This document shows positions 26,507 to 35,303 of a stretch of DNA of 35,303 nucleotides, piece after piece. Each line of letters opens with the position of its first letter. The stretch's first letter is position 1. The stretch comes from Solirubrobacterales bacterium. GTDB taxonomy: Bacteria > Actinomycetota > Thermoleophilia > Solirubrobacterales > Solirubrobacteraceae. The stretch is from positions 1 through 35,303 of the forward strand of contig JAOPZW010000338.1 of assembly GCA_025963905.1 (NCBI GenBank). Reading direction: 5' to 3'. Under the pieces are notes generated by a model. That model saw only the letters and a program-made list of their open reading frames with translations, ran no database searches and had not been told where the DNA came from. A program made the translations under genes and the position numbers.

Positions 26507-28603
26507 GTGGACGCCGTACTGAATGGACATCGGGACCCGATCCCGCGGGGGGTCGTCGTCGCCTCGAACGGGCATGTACGACCAACTCGCGACGTGCCCG
26601 CATTGCGCGTCGGATTGCTCGGGGGATTTCGAGTCGAGCGGGTCGGCGACGCGCGGCCGGTCTCCGGCTGGCAGCGGCGGACCGCGAAGACGCTGACAAA
26701 GCTCTTGGCGACCTACCCGCGCCACGCAATGCACCGAGAGCAGATCCTGGAGATCCTGTGGCCGGAGGTCGACGTCGAGTCGGCGCTCAACAGCTTCGGC
26801 AAGGCGCTCCATGCGGCTCGCCGCGCGTTCGAGCCCGGGCTAGTGCCTCGGCAGAGCTCCGCCTACCTGCGGCTGACCGACGCCATGCTCGCCCTGAACA
26901 CGGACCACGTCGTGATCGATGCCGACCACTTCCAGCACCTGGCGGAGAGCGCGCTCGGGCGCGGGGACGTGGCCGCTTACGAGACGGCGCTCGCCGCCTA
27001 CGGTGGTGACCTCCTCCCCGAGGATCGCTACGAGGATTGGTGCGCGGAGCGTCGTGACTTCCTGTCGGGCCTCCGCATCCGGTTGCTGTTGGAGCTGGCG
27101 CAGGCGTTGGAGAAGCGCGGCGCCTACAGCGCGTCGGCAGATCGCTTCCGCGAGGTGCTTCAGCAGGACCCGACAAGAGAGGACGTCCATCGGCGCCTCA
27201 TGGTCCTGTACGCCCAAACCGGAGCCCGCGATCAGGCCGTGCGCCAGTTCCACGTGTGTCACGACGTGCTGCGGCGTGAGCTGGGCCTCATGCCGGAGAA
27301 GGCGACGGTGGCGCTCTACCAGGACATCCTCGCGAACCGGATCCCAAGACGTGTCCCCGTGCCCGAGCGCGAGCGAGAGGTGGTCGCGTCCCGTCAGCTG
27401 CCGGCCGCCGAACGCACGCCCGGCACGCCGTTCGTCGGCCGCGATTCGGTGCTTCAACACGTTTGCGAGCAACTCACGCGAGCCGACGAGGGAAAGGGGC
27501 GCATGCTCCTTGTGAGCGGGGAGGCGGGCGTTGGAAAGACCCGGCTCGTGGCGGAGTTCGCCACCGAGGCGCGGCGCCGCGGGGCAGCCGTGCTCTGGGG
27601 CGGAAGCGGAGCACATGCGAACCACGTTGCTTACGGCCCGTTTGCCGTCGCGCTGGAGGGCTACGTCGCGAGCCGTCCGGATTCGGAACGCGAGGAGTTG
27701 GCGCGGCGCTACCCGGCGCTGGTGCATTTCGTGCCATCGCTCGGGGCGAGCAATCAGCTGCCGCCCTTGGCAGACCGTCCCGGCGATGATCATCTCTATC
27801 TCGTCCAGGCCATCGTGCGGCTGCTGTCCGATCTCGCCGACACCCGACCTGTGGTTCTCGTCCTGGGCGACCTGCACGATCTGCATCGCTCCAGCCTGGA
27901 CCTGCTGCAGTACCTCGTGCACCTCGCGGTCCAGCGGCGATGGCTGATCGCCGGAACGTTCCGCGAAGAGGGATTGGAGGTCGGGAGCGACGTCTGGGGC
28001 GTGATCGGGGCAGCGATGCGCGAGCGCCTCTGCCTCCGAGTCGGGCTACAGCGCCTGGCACTCCCGGATTGCGACGAGCTCGTGCGGGCGATGCTTCCCG
28101 GCGGTTGCGTGGGCCGAGCAGCTCTGGATCACGTGTACGCGCGGTCTCTCGGTAATCCACTCTTCGTCGAGGAGCTCGTACGGGAGATGCAGGAGCGCCG
28201 CGAGCTCGTCCTCGCTGGCGGCTGCTGGCACACGGCCTCCTCTCCGTCGGAGTACGTGCCGGCGCGCGTGCGCGCACTCGTGGCGATGCGCGTGGCTCCC
28301 ATGGAGGAGAGCGTGCGCCGAGTGCTGGCACTCGCTGCTGCCGCCGGTGGAACGGAGATCTCGCTGACGGACCTCCGCGCCGGGGCGGCGGCGCTCCAGC
28401 CCCCGGTCTCCGACACGGCCCTCTTCGACGCGCTCGATCGTGCACTGGAGATCTGCATCTTGGAGGAGCGGCAAGACGCCTACGCATTCCGGCATCCGCT
28501 CGTGCGCTCGGCGGTGTATGCGGAGCTCTCGAAGCATCGCCGCGACCAGCTGCATGCCGCGCTGGGCCGCTCCAGGGCGGAGATCCGCTGTGTCTCGGCC
28601 TAG
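26507..28603 (+). CDS. SARP/BTAD-domain transcriptional regulator with AAA ATPase domain
   Basis: LRVGLLGGFRVERVGDARPVSGWQRRTAKTLTKLLATYPRHAMHREQILEILWPEVDVESALNSFGKALHAARRAFEP; BTAD region; FVGRDSVLQHV...LLVSGEAGVGKTRLVAEFA Walker A; ends soon after the ATPase. Confidence 0.88.
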   Translation: MDAVLNGHRDPIPRGVVVASNGHVRPTRDVPALRVGLLGGFRVERVGDARPVSGWQRRTAKTLTKLLATYPRHAMHREQILEILWPEVDVESALNSFGKALHAARRAFEPGLVPRQSSAYLRLTDAMLALNTDHVVIDADHFQHLAESALGRGDVAAYETALAAYGGDLLPEDRYEDWCAERRDFLSGLRIRLLLELAQALEKRGAYSASADRFREVLQQDPTREDVHRRLMVLYAQTGARDQAVRQFHVCHDVLRRELGLMPEKATVALYQDILANRIPRRVPVPEREREVVASRQLPAAERTPGTPFVGRDSVLQHVCEQLTRADEGKGRMLLVSGEAGVGKTRLVAEFATEARRRGAAVLWGGSGAHANHVAYGPFAVALEGYVASRPDSEREELARRYPALVHFVPSLGASNQLPPLADRPGDDHLYLVQAIVRLLSDLADTRPVVLVLGDLHDLHRSSLDLLQYLVHLAVQRRWLIAGTFREEGLEVGSDVWGVIGAAMRERLCLRVGLQRLALPDCDELVRAMLPGGCVGRAALDHVYARSLGNPLFVEELVREMQERRELVLAGGCWHTASSPSEYVPARVRALVAMRVAPMEESVRRVLALAAAAGGTEISLTDLRAGAAALQPPVSDTALFDALDRALEICILEERQDAYAFRHPLVRSAVYAELSKHRRDQLHAALGRSRAEIRCVSA

Positions 28604-28686
28604 GCTTCGGGCTGCGGCCCTCCCCCTGCTTGGGAACAACGCTGGAAGAGCGCTGGAACGGACGCGCAGGATGCTCGATCCGCCGA

Positions 28687-31600
28687 ATGGTGCGTTCTAG
28701 CCAACGCTCGCCGGAAGATGCGCGTGGCGCGCCCACGCGTCGGGCGCTTCACGCATCGTTGAGGTGGGTCGGCGGGGTGGTCGTGGCCGCAGCGGTGGGT
28801 GCGGGCGCGGAGATGGCCGTCGCGTCGCTCCACGCCGCCTTGCTTCTCTACTCCCTGTATATCGCCGTTTCGCTCGTCGTGGGAGCTATTGCCTGGACCA
28901 CCCTCGTCTGGATGCTCCACGCGTGGCGTACTCCGTCGTCTCTCGTCGAGAGTCGCCTGGCCCGGGATGAGCTCGAGCCCGCGCACTCCTTCTCCTTGAT
29001 CGTGCCCGCCCGCCACGAGGAGGCGGTGCTGGAGGCGACGCTCTCGCGCCTCGTCACGAGCGATCATCCGGACTTCGAGGTCCTGGTGGTCGTCGGAGCC
29101 GACGACCCCGCGACCCGTGAGGTCGCGGAACGCGTGGCTGAGCGCCACCCCGAGGTGGTCAAGGTCATCGTCGACACCAGCTGGCCGAAGAACAAGCCGA
29201 AGGCGCTGAACGCGGCGCTCCTCTCCTGCACGGGCGCGATCACCGGCGTGTTCGACGCCGAGGACGACGTCCATCCGGCGCTGCTTCAGCGAGTTGACCA
29301 GTGCTTCCAGCGCAGCGATGCAGACGTCGTGCAGGCCGGTGTCCAACTGATGAACTTCCGCTCGAGCTGGTTGACCGTCCGAAACGTCCTCGAGTACTAC
29401 TTCTGGTTCCGGAGCCGGCTTCACCGCCACGCAGGCCAGCGTTTCGTCCCGCTCGGCGGCAATACCGTCTTCGTCCGTACTCAGGTCCTGCGGGCCGTGT
29501 CTGGCTGGGACTCGGACTGCCTGGCGGAGGACTGCGAGCTCGGCGTGCGACTGAGCGCGCTCGGGGCCCGCATCGCCGTCTTCTACGAGCCCGAGCTCGT
29601 GACGCGTGAGGAGTGCCCGCCGACGCTCGGCGCATTCGCCCGGCAGCGGACACGCTGGAATCAGGGATACCTCCAGACCTTGTCCAAGGGCTACTGGCGA
29701 AGGTTGCCGTTCAGGCAGCGTGCACTCGGCGGTTACATCCTGGCGACGCCGTACATGATGGCGATCTCGTGGGTCATGATGCCCGTCGCGATCGCCACCA
29801 CCGTCGCCGTGAAGGCGCCGGTTCCGATCACGCTCATCGCCTTCGTCCCGGCGCTCCCCATGCTGTCGATGCTTGCGGTGGAGATCGCCGGCCTCGGCGA
29901 CTTCTGCCGAGCGTATGGCGAGCGCGCCTCGGCGCGGGACTACGGGCGCCTGATCCTCGGGCTACCGCTGTACCAGGCGGTTCTGGCCTTCGCGGCCGCG
30001 CGAGCCGTCGTACGCGAGGCCAGGGGCAATCGCGGCTGGGAGAAGACGGCGCATCTGGGCCTGCACCTCGCGCAGCCGGCCGAGGAGCAGGGCGAGCGAT
30101 CGGATGCGGCGCTGCGAGTGCCCTCGCCGCGGGCAGGGCCTGGTCAGCGAGCCGCGACGGGCTCTCGCGTCCTCGAGCTGCACCCCGTCGCCCGCGTCCT
30201 CGCCCAAGGCTTCGCCGGCGCCAACGGGACTGTCGGGATGAGCGCCGATCGGCTGGGCCGCGGCCGGCTCGTCGTGGCTCCTCAGAACGACCTGTTGCCC
30301 GAGAACCTCGAGGCATCCCCGGGGGGCTGGGGAGGCGCCGCAGGCAACGGTCACGGCGACCGGCCGCAGGCCTTCGCCGACGATCTGCTCGGAGCAGTCG
30401 GCCGCGGACCCCTCTGGGTGCGGCTCGAAGCCGCGACGGGGAACGGTTCGGCCCCACTGGCGCTCCCGGGCATCCCTGCGGTGGGGTCGGCGCGCGCGGG
30501 AGGAAGCCGGCTCGCAGACGCGCGCGCGCTCGTGGAGAGCGTCGTCACGTCGCGCGCCGAGCTTCTCGTGCAATTCGTGCTGCTCGCAGTGATCGCAAGC
30601 GTGCAGGCGACGAACATGTTGCACTGGCCCGACCCCCAGTTCGACGAAGGCACCTACGTCGGCAACGCGTGGGCCGTGCACCGCGGGGCCCTCGCGCCCT
30701 ACACCTACAGCTACGGCCACCCGCCGCTGGCCTGGCTCTTCATCGCGCTCTGGACACGGGCGAGCGGGATCTTCGGGCACGGGACGTACTCGATAGACAC
30801 CGGACGCCAGTTCATGTTCGTGGTCAGCGTGGTCAGCTGCTCGCTCGTCTACACGCTTGCCCGCCGGCTCGAGATGAGCCGCCCGTTTGCAGCCGCGGCG
30901 GTGGTCCTCTTCGCGCTCTCCCCGGTTGGCTTGTACTTCCATCGCGCGGTGCTGCTCGACAATGTGGCGATCGCCTGGGCGCTCGCGGCGTTCGTCCTTG
31001 CCGTGACCCCACGGCGCCGTCTGTGGGGCTTCGCCGCAAGCGGCGCGTGCTTCGCCGCCGCCGTGCTCTCCAAGGAGACGACGCTCGTCCTGCTGCCGGC
31101 GCTGCTTCTGGCCGCAGCCCAGAACGCCGACGGGCGCACGCGGCGTTACTGCCTGACGCTGCTCGCCTCCTTCTTGGCCCTGGTCGTCTTCGTCTATCCG
31201 CTCTACGCGATCCTGAAGGGCGAGCTGCTGCCGGGACCGGGGCACGTGAGCCTCGTCGGTTACACGCTCGTCCAGCTCTTCACCCGCAAGGCCACCGGAA
31301 GCGTCTTCGACCCACACAGCGAGACGCGCCACATCGTCACGGAGTGGCTCAGGCTCGACCCCTGGCTTCTCGGAGCTGCGCTCGCTCTCTCCGCGATCGC
31401 TCTCGCCCGCCGCAGTACCCGGGCGGTCGCAGTCGCGTTCCTCATCCAAGTCGGGATGGCTCTCCGACCCGGCTACCTCCCCAACATGTACGTGATAGGG
31501 CTGCTCCCCTTCGCCGCGCTCATCGTCGCAGGAGGGAGCGAGGCGCTGTGGCGCAGGGCGCAAGCCGTGACGCCTCGGGTGTTCGGGTGGTCGGCGCAGG

Positions 31601-32067
31601 CGGCGATCGCAGCCCTAGCGGTGGCCGTGGTGCTCGTCGTCGCACCTCACTGGAGGGACGGCGTCAACGCAGCGACGACGTCCACGCTCGATGGCCCCGA
31701 GCGTACGGCCCAGCGTTGGCTCGTCGACAACGTCGGTCACGACAAGCGGCTCATCGTCGACGATGGGTTCTGGATCTATCTCATCGCGCACGGCTTCGAT
31801 GCCCGCCCGATGCGAGGCGGCTTCTTCTCGCAGACGGTCGTTTCGTACTGGCCGCTCGATTACGACCCGGCCGTCAAGAAGCATTTCCCCAATGGCTGGC
31901 GAGACTTCGACTACGTTGTGTCGACGCAGGCCATTCGCTCCACGACGACGCTCACCCCGACGGCAGCCCGGGCGCTCGATCACTCGCGAGTGGCGGCGGT
32001 GTTCGGGCACGGGCAAACCCGGATCGAGATCCGCGCGATCACCCGGGCGCAGCGCCCAACTCCGTGA
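28687..32067 (+). CDS. Fusion glycosyltransferase: processive-type GT2 plus PMT/GT39-like membrane glycosyltransferase
   Basis: GT2: SLIVPARHEEAVLEATLSRL, FDAEDDVHP, LAEDCELGVRL, QRTRWNQG. C-term: PDPQFDEGTYVGNAWAVHRGALAPYTYSYGHPPLAWLFIALWTRASG with multiple TM segments. TTG at 28630 is an alternative start. Confidence 0.85.
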   Translation: MVRSSQRSPEDARGAPTRRALHASLRWVGGVVVAAAVGAGAEMAVASLHAALLLYSLYIAVSLVVGAIAWTTLVWMLHAWRTPSSLVESRLARDELEPAHSFSLIVPARHEEAVLEATLSRLVTSDHPDFEVLVVVGADDPATREVAERVAERHPEVVKVIVDTSWPKNKPKALNAALLSCTGAITGVFDAEDDVHPALLQRVDQCFQRSDADVVQAGVQLMNFRSSWLTVRNVLEYYFWFRSRLHRHAGQRFVPLGGNTVFVRTQVLRAVSGWDSDCLAEDCELGVRLSALGARIAVFYEPELVTREECPPTLGAFARQRTRWNQGYLQTLSKGYWRRLPFRQRALGGYILATPYMMAISWVMMPVAIATTVAVKAPVPITLIAFVPALPMLSMLAVEIAGLGDFCRAYGERASARDYGRLILGLPLYQAVLAFAAARAVVREARGNRGWEKTAHLGLHLAQPAEEQGERSDAALRVPSPRAGPGQRAATGSRVLELHPVARVLAQGFAGANGTVGMSADRLGRGRLVVAPQNDLLPENLEASPGGWGGAAGNGHGDRPQAFADDLLGAVGRGPLWVRLEAATGNGSAPLALPGIPAVGSARAGGSRLADARALVESVVTSRAELLVQFVLLAVIASVQATNMLHWPDPQFDEGTYVGNAWAVHRGALAPYTYSYGHPPLAWLFIALWTRASGIFGHGTYSIDTGRQFMFVVSVVSCSLVYTLARRLEMSRPFAAAAVVLFALSPVGLYFHRAVLLDNVAIAWALAAFVLAVTPRRRLWGFAASGACFAAAVLSKETTLVLLPALLLAAAQNADGRTRRYCLTLLASFLALVVFVYPLYAILKGELLPGPGHVSLVGYTLVQLFTRKATGSVFDPHSETRHIVTEWLRLDPWLLGAALALSAIALARRSTRAVAVAFLIQVGMALRPGYLPNMYVIGLLPFAALIVAGGSEALWRRAQAVTPRVFGWSAQAAIAALAVAVVLVVAPHWRDGVNAATTSTLDGPERTAQRWLVDNVGHDKRLIVDDGFWIYLIAHGFDARPMRGGFFSQTVVSYWPLDYDPAVKKHFPNGWRDFDYVVSTQAIRSTTTLTPTAARALDHSRVAAVFGHGQTRIEIRAITRAQRPTP

Positions 32068-33134
32068 TCGGACACGCGCGCCGCTCGCCACAGCCCCCGT
32101 CGCATCGGCGCGGCGCGCTGGTGGCCCGCGGCCTGGCGCTGGCGCTCATCCTCATCGGAGCGTGCGCGGGGTGCGGCGACTCTCCGATGAGCGTACGGGT
32201 GGACAAGAACCGGCTCGTCGACGAGCACGGGCATCCGATCCGGCTGCTCGGCGTGAGCCGCTCCGGCGCCGAGTACGCCTGCATCAACGACCTGGGCTTC
32301 TTCGCCGGGCCCACCGACCGGCGTGCGATCGCGGCGATGGTCGCATGGCGGATCAACGCCGTGCGCGTACCTCTGAACGAGCACTGCTGGCTGGGGATCA
32401 ACGGCGCTCCGCCCGGGTACAGCGGCGCCCCCTACCAGGCGGCCATCACGGCCTACGTCGATCGCCTGCACAAGGCAGGCCTCTACGTTGTGCTGGACCT
32501 GCACTGGAACGCGCCGGGTGCCGAGCGAGCAGGTGGGCAGCAGCCAATGGCGGACCTGGACCATTCGCCGGCCCTCTGGTCCTCGGTAGCGCGAGCGTTC
32601 AAGGACGATCCCGCAGTCATGTTCGACCTCTACAACGAGCCGCATGACGTGGACTGGCGCTGCTGGCGTGACGGCTGCGTCCAGCCCGGAGGCTGGCGTA
32701 CCGCCGGGATGCAGGCGCTCGTGGACGCGGTGCGCTCCACGGGCGCCACGCAACCGCTCATCGCGACCGCCCCGAACTGGGGGACCGACCTCACCTCGTG
32801 GCTCGCGTACCGACCCCGGGACCCGCAGAACCAGGTGGCGGCCGGCGTCCACGTCTTCGACTTCAGCTTCTGCGCCGCACGCGACTGCTGGACCAAGACC
32901 TTCGAGCCGGTCGCGCGCCACGTGCCCGTCGTTGCGACGGAGCTCGGTCAGCGAGCGTGCTCGGCCTCGTTCATCGGCCGCTTCATGGACTGGGCCGACT
33001 CGGCCGGCGTCTCCTATCTCGGCTGGAGCTGGAATCCCGCCGGCTGCGGCGCCCCGGCGCTCATCCGATCGTGGGACGGGCGCCCGACGGCCTCGGGCGC
33101 TCTGCTCCGCGCCCGCTTGGCCGGCCGCAGGTGA
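32064..33134 (+). CDS. Glycoside hydrolase family 5-like secreted lipoprotein
   Basis: LALALILIGACAGCG lipobox; RINAVRVPLNEHCWLGI; GLYVVLDLHWN; FDLYNEPHDV (acid/base Glu); VVATELGQR (nucleophile Glu). GTG start overlaps the GT stop (GTGA). Confidence 0.85.
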   Translation: MIGHARRSPQPPSHRRGALVARGLALALILIGACAGCGDSPMSVRVDKNRLVDEHGHPIRLLGVSRSGAEYACINDLGFFAGPTDRRAIAAMVAWRINAVRVPLNEHCWLGINGAPPGYSGAPYQAAITAYVDRLHKAGLYVVLDLHWNAPGAERAGGQQPMADLDHSPALWSSVARAFKDDPAVMFDLYNEPHDVDWRCWRDGCVQPGGWRTAGMQALVDAVRSTGATQPLIATAPNWGTDLTSWLAYRPRDPQNQVAAGVHVFDFSFCAARDCWTKTFEPVARHVPVVATELGQRACSASFIGRFMDWADSAGVSYLGWSWNPAGCGAPALIRSWDGRPTASGALLRARLAGRR

Positions 33135-33151
33135 CGCGACGGCGCCCCGAC

Positions 33152-33185
33152 GGCGAGAGCGGGCGTTCCGACGCCCGCTCTCGCC
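33152..33185. terminator. Hairpin terminator between convergent genes
   Basis: ggcgagagcgggcgt-tccg-acgcccgctctcgcc: perfect 15-bp stem, 4-nt loop, between the GH5 stop (33134) and the VOC stop (33198). Confidence 0.8.
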
Positions 33186-33197
33186 CGGTCCGGGTGG

Positions 33198-34118
33198 CTA
33201 CGCGGCCCTCACCGTCGCATCGGCGCGGCCGGCGAGGTCCTTGTTCTCCGGGACGAACTTGCTCGCGGTGAACGTGGCGCCCTGGGGGTCGGCGATGACG
33301 GTCATCCGCACCCAGGGGGCGTCGAACGGCGGGACGATCACGGTGCCGCCGAGCTCGGCGGCCCTCTCGGCCGTCGCGCCGGCATCCTCGACCGCGAACG
33401 TCACGCTCCAGTGCGCGGGGACACCCGGCTGGTCGTCGGCGATCGGAGTGAGCGCCGCGACCACGTCCTCGAAGCCCTCCGGAGCGCCACTGTCGGCCAT
33501 CCGCTCGGTGAGTCCGGGATCGCTGCGCTCCAGGAACTCGCCGTACCCGGGCAGCCGCCACATCTGGGCGCCGCCGCCGAGGCCGAGCGCCTCCCATCCG
33601 AACACCGAGCCGTAGAAGGACTTCGCGCCTTCGGCGTCGCGGGTGTTGAGGCCGTTGAAGTTCAGCGAGCCCGGTTCGTTGACGATCCTCGCGCCCTTGT
33701 GCTCCTTCGCCTGCCAGACGCTGAACGCGGCTCCTTCGGGGTCGGTGAGCACGGCCATCCGGCCCGCCTCCAGGACGTCGAAGGGCTCCACCACGATGCG
33801 CCCGCCCGCATCGAAGACCTTCGCGGCGGCGTCGTCGGCGCTCTCGACCCAGATGTACGTGTTCCATGCCGCCATCGACGGCCCGCCCTCGGGCTGGGAC
33901 GCGACGGCGGCCACATCGCCGCCGCGCAGGCGCGCGATGAGGTATGGGCCTGGTGCGCCCGGCGGCATCACATCCTCGAACTCCCATCCGAAGAGCCCGC
34001 CGTAGAACGCCACGGCGGACTCCGGATCGGGCTGGCTGGTGTCGATCCAGCACGGGACGCCGGGCAGGTATCCGTCTCGCTCGAGCACTGGGGCTCCCTT
34101 CCTGGTGGTGGTTGACAT
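33198..34118 (-). CDS. Two-domain VOC (glyoxalase-like) family protein
   Basis: GVPCWIDTSQPDPESAVAFYGGLFGWEFEDVMPPG...LNFNGLNTRDAEGAKSFYGSVFGWEALGLGG; two tandem VOC repeats. Confidence 0.9.
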   Translation of the reverse strand: MSTTTRKGAPVLERDGYLPGVPCWIDTSQPDPESAVAFYGGLFGWEFEDVMPPGAPGPYLIARLRGGDVAAVASQPEGGPSMAAWNTYIWVESADDAAAKVFDAGGRIVVEPFDVLEAGRMAVLTDPEGAAFSVWQAKEHKGARIVNEPGSLNFNGLNTRDAEGAKSFYGSVFGWEALGLGGGAQMWRLPGYGEFLERSDPGLTERMADSGAPEGFEDVVAALTPIADDQPGVPAHWSVTFAVEDAGATAERAAELGGTVIVPPFDAPWVRMTVIADPQGATFTASKFVPENKDLAGRADATVRAA

Positions 34119-34142
34119 CCGCCGGCACCGTACGAGCGATCT

Positions 34143-34159
34143 AGGTCAGGATCTGTCCT
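34143..34159. promoter_or_regulatory. Palindromic operator-like site between the VOC and WYL-regulator genes
   Basis: AGGTCAG-GAT-CTGTCCT, 6 of 7 arm positions complementary, in the 66-bp divergent region. Confidence 0.5.
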
Positions 34160-34184
34160 CAACTCCCGACACGATGGAAATGCG

Positions 34185-35138
34185 ATGAGCGAGACCTCGA
34201 GCCGACTCCTGGAGCTGCTCTCCCTGCTCCAGGGGCGCCGCGACTGGCCCGGCAACGAGCTGGCCGCCCGTCTCGACGTGTCCGGCAGGACGATCCGGCG
34301 CGACATGGACCGGCTGCGCCGGCTCGGCTACCCGGTGGAGTCCCTCAGCGGCCCGGCGGGCGGGTACCGGCTTCGCGCCGGAAGCGCGATGCCGCCGCTG
34401 CTCCTCGACGACGAGGAGGCGATCGCGATCGCGGTCGGCCTTCGCACCGCCGCGCGGGCCTCGGTGACCGGCATCGAGGAGACCGCCGTGCGAGCGCTCG
34501 TCAAGCTAGAGCAGGTCCTTCCGGCGCACCTCCGCCGCCGCGTCGCCGCACTGGGCGCGGCGACGTACACGCTCCCGGTCGCCGGCCCGACGGTCGACCC
34601 GCAGCACCTCACCGTGATCGCCGCCGCCTGCCGCGACTCTGAGTGCCTTCGCTTCGGCTACCGCAGCCGCGATGGCACCGACAGCCGGCGCGAGGTCGAG
34701 CCCCACTCGCTCGTCAACCACGGCCGCCGCTGGTACCTCGTCGCCTGGGATCGTGGCCGCGACGACTGGCGGACGTTCCGCGTCGATCGTCTGGCCACCC
34801 CGGCGTCGACCGGCGCGCGCTTCGTCGCGCGGAGCCTGCCGGAGAAGGATGCGGCCGCCTACGTCAAGCGGAGCATCGCCGGGGCGCCGAACCGATTCGA
34901 AGCGCGGGTGACGCTGCACGTCGCCGCCGAGGAGATCACGAGCCGCGTCCCGGCCCACTGGGGCACGATCGAGCCGCTGGACGCGCACACCTGCGAGTAC
35001 CGGACGGGCGACGACGACCTCAGGTGGCTGGCCCTGCGCGTCGCGATGCTAGGCGTCGACTTCGACGTGCACGAACCCCCCGAGCTGGTCGAGCATCTGC
35101 GGACGCTGGCTTCCCGGCTCAGGCGCGCGGCGCGCTGA
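34185..35138 (+). CDS. HTH/WYL-domain transcriptional regulator (YafY-like)
   Basis: SSRLLELLSLLQGRRDWPGNELAARLDVSGRTIRRDMDRLRRLGYPVES HTH; RREVEPHSLVNHGRRWYLVAWDRGRDDWRTFRVDRL WYL core. Confidence 0.9.
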   Translation: MSETSSRLLELLSLLQGRRDWPGNELAARLDVSGRTIRRDMDRLRRLGYPVESLSGPAGGYRLRAGSAMPPLLLDDEEAIAIAVGLRTAARASVTGIEETAVRALVKLEQVLPAHLRRRVAALGAATYTLPVAGPTVDPQHLTVIAAACRDSECLRFGYRSRDGTDSRREVEPHSLVNHGRRWYLVAWDRGRDDWRTFRVDRLATPASTGARFVARSLPEKDAAAYVKRSIAGAPNRFEARVTLHVAAEEITSRVPAHWGTIEPLDAHTCEYRTGDDDLRWLALRVAMLGVDFDVHEPPELVEHLRTLASRLRRAAR

Positions 35139-35303
35139 GGCCGGCCAGCCGGGCCGCCCACGTGGCGACGTCGACCACCTCGGCCTGCCGGGGGAAGACC
35201 TTGTCGAGCAGCACGCGGTGGACCTCGGGATCCGCGTCGGCGCAGGCGTCGCGCAGGACCGTGAGCTCGAAGTCCAGGTCCGCGGCGGCGCGCAGCGTGG
35301 AGA
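35119..35303 (-). CDS. Isochorismatase-family protein, C-terminal part only (extends past the window)
   Basis: Minus-strand reading STLRAAADLDFELTVLRDACADADPEVHRVLLDKVFPRQAEVVDVATWAARLAGLSAPRA*; characteristic VLRDACAD...H..L.K.FPRQAEV. Confidence 0.7.
   Translation of the reverse strand, partial: STLRAAADLDFELTVLRDACADADPEVHRVLLDKVFPRQAEVVDVATWAARLAGLSAPRA

Noticed and set aside
29613-32040. Upstream part of the 1173-aa plus-strand ORF (29613-33134)
   Set aside because: Only the C-terminal part (from about 32064) encodes GH5; the rest is an out-of-frame overlap with the GT2-PMT gene.
1-35303. CRISPR array, prophage or toxin-antitoxin system
   Set aside because: No regularly spaced repeats, Cas, phage structural or recognisable TA genes were seen.

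Overview
High-GC, actinobacterial-looking window (about 35 kb); no rRNA, intact tRNA, CRISPR array, transposase or integrase was recognised. From left to right: (1) the 5' part of a rifampin-phosphotransferase-like gene (minus strand) behind a perfect 19-bp inverted repeat matching the rifamycin-associated element (RAE). Its N-terminus looks like the first ~18 residues of an FAD monooxygenase spliced onto Rph. (2) A SAM methyltransferase, a TetR regulator with paired operator-like repeats, a saccharopine-dehydrogenase-like reductase and a quinone oxidoreductase. (3) A 3.9-kb segment (DUF6351-like hydrolase, cupredoxin, CHRD protein) bracketed by two 45-bp direct repeats that are 3' fragments of a tRNA-Ser gene. 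(4) A TetR gene divergent from a DrrAB-type exporter, a citryl-CoA-lyase/citrate-synthase homolog, a phenylacetate-CoA-ligase-like enzyme, a VOC protein and a GST. (5) A tightly overlapping ~10-kb minus-strand operon (26281->16152): zinc ribbon, GT2 with a degenerate GGDEF-like tail, radical SAM/SPASM, four NAD-dependent epimerase-like enzymes, SDR, membrane-HNH fusion, LPG-synthase-TM/flippase-like protein and DPM-like GT2. It is divergent from a SARP/BTAD-ATPase regulator, a GT2-PMT fusion glycosyltransferase and a GH5 lipoprotein. This locus is the best candidate for an undescribed system, probably for a glycolipid or cell-surface glycan. (6) A VOC/WYL-regulator divergent pair and the end of an isochorismatase-family gene. 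All calls come from reading the sequence and supplied translations; no database search was run.
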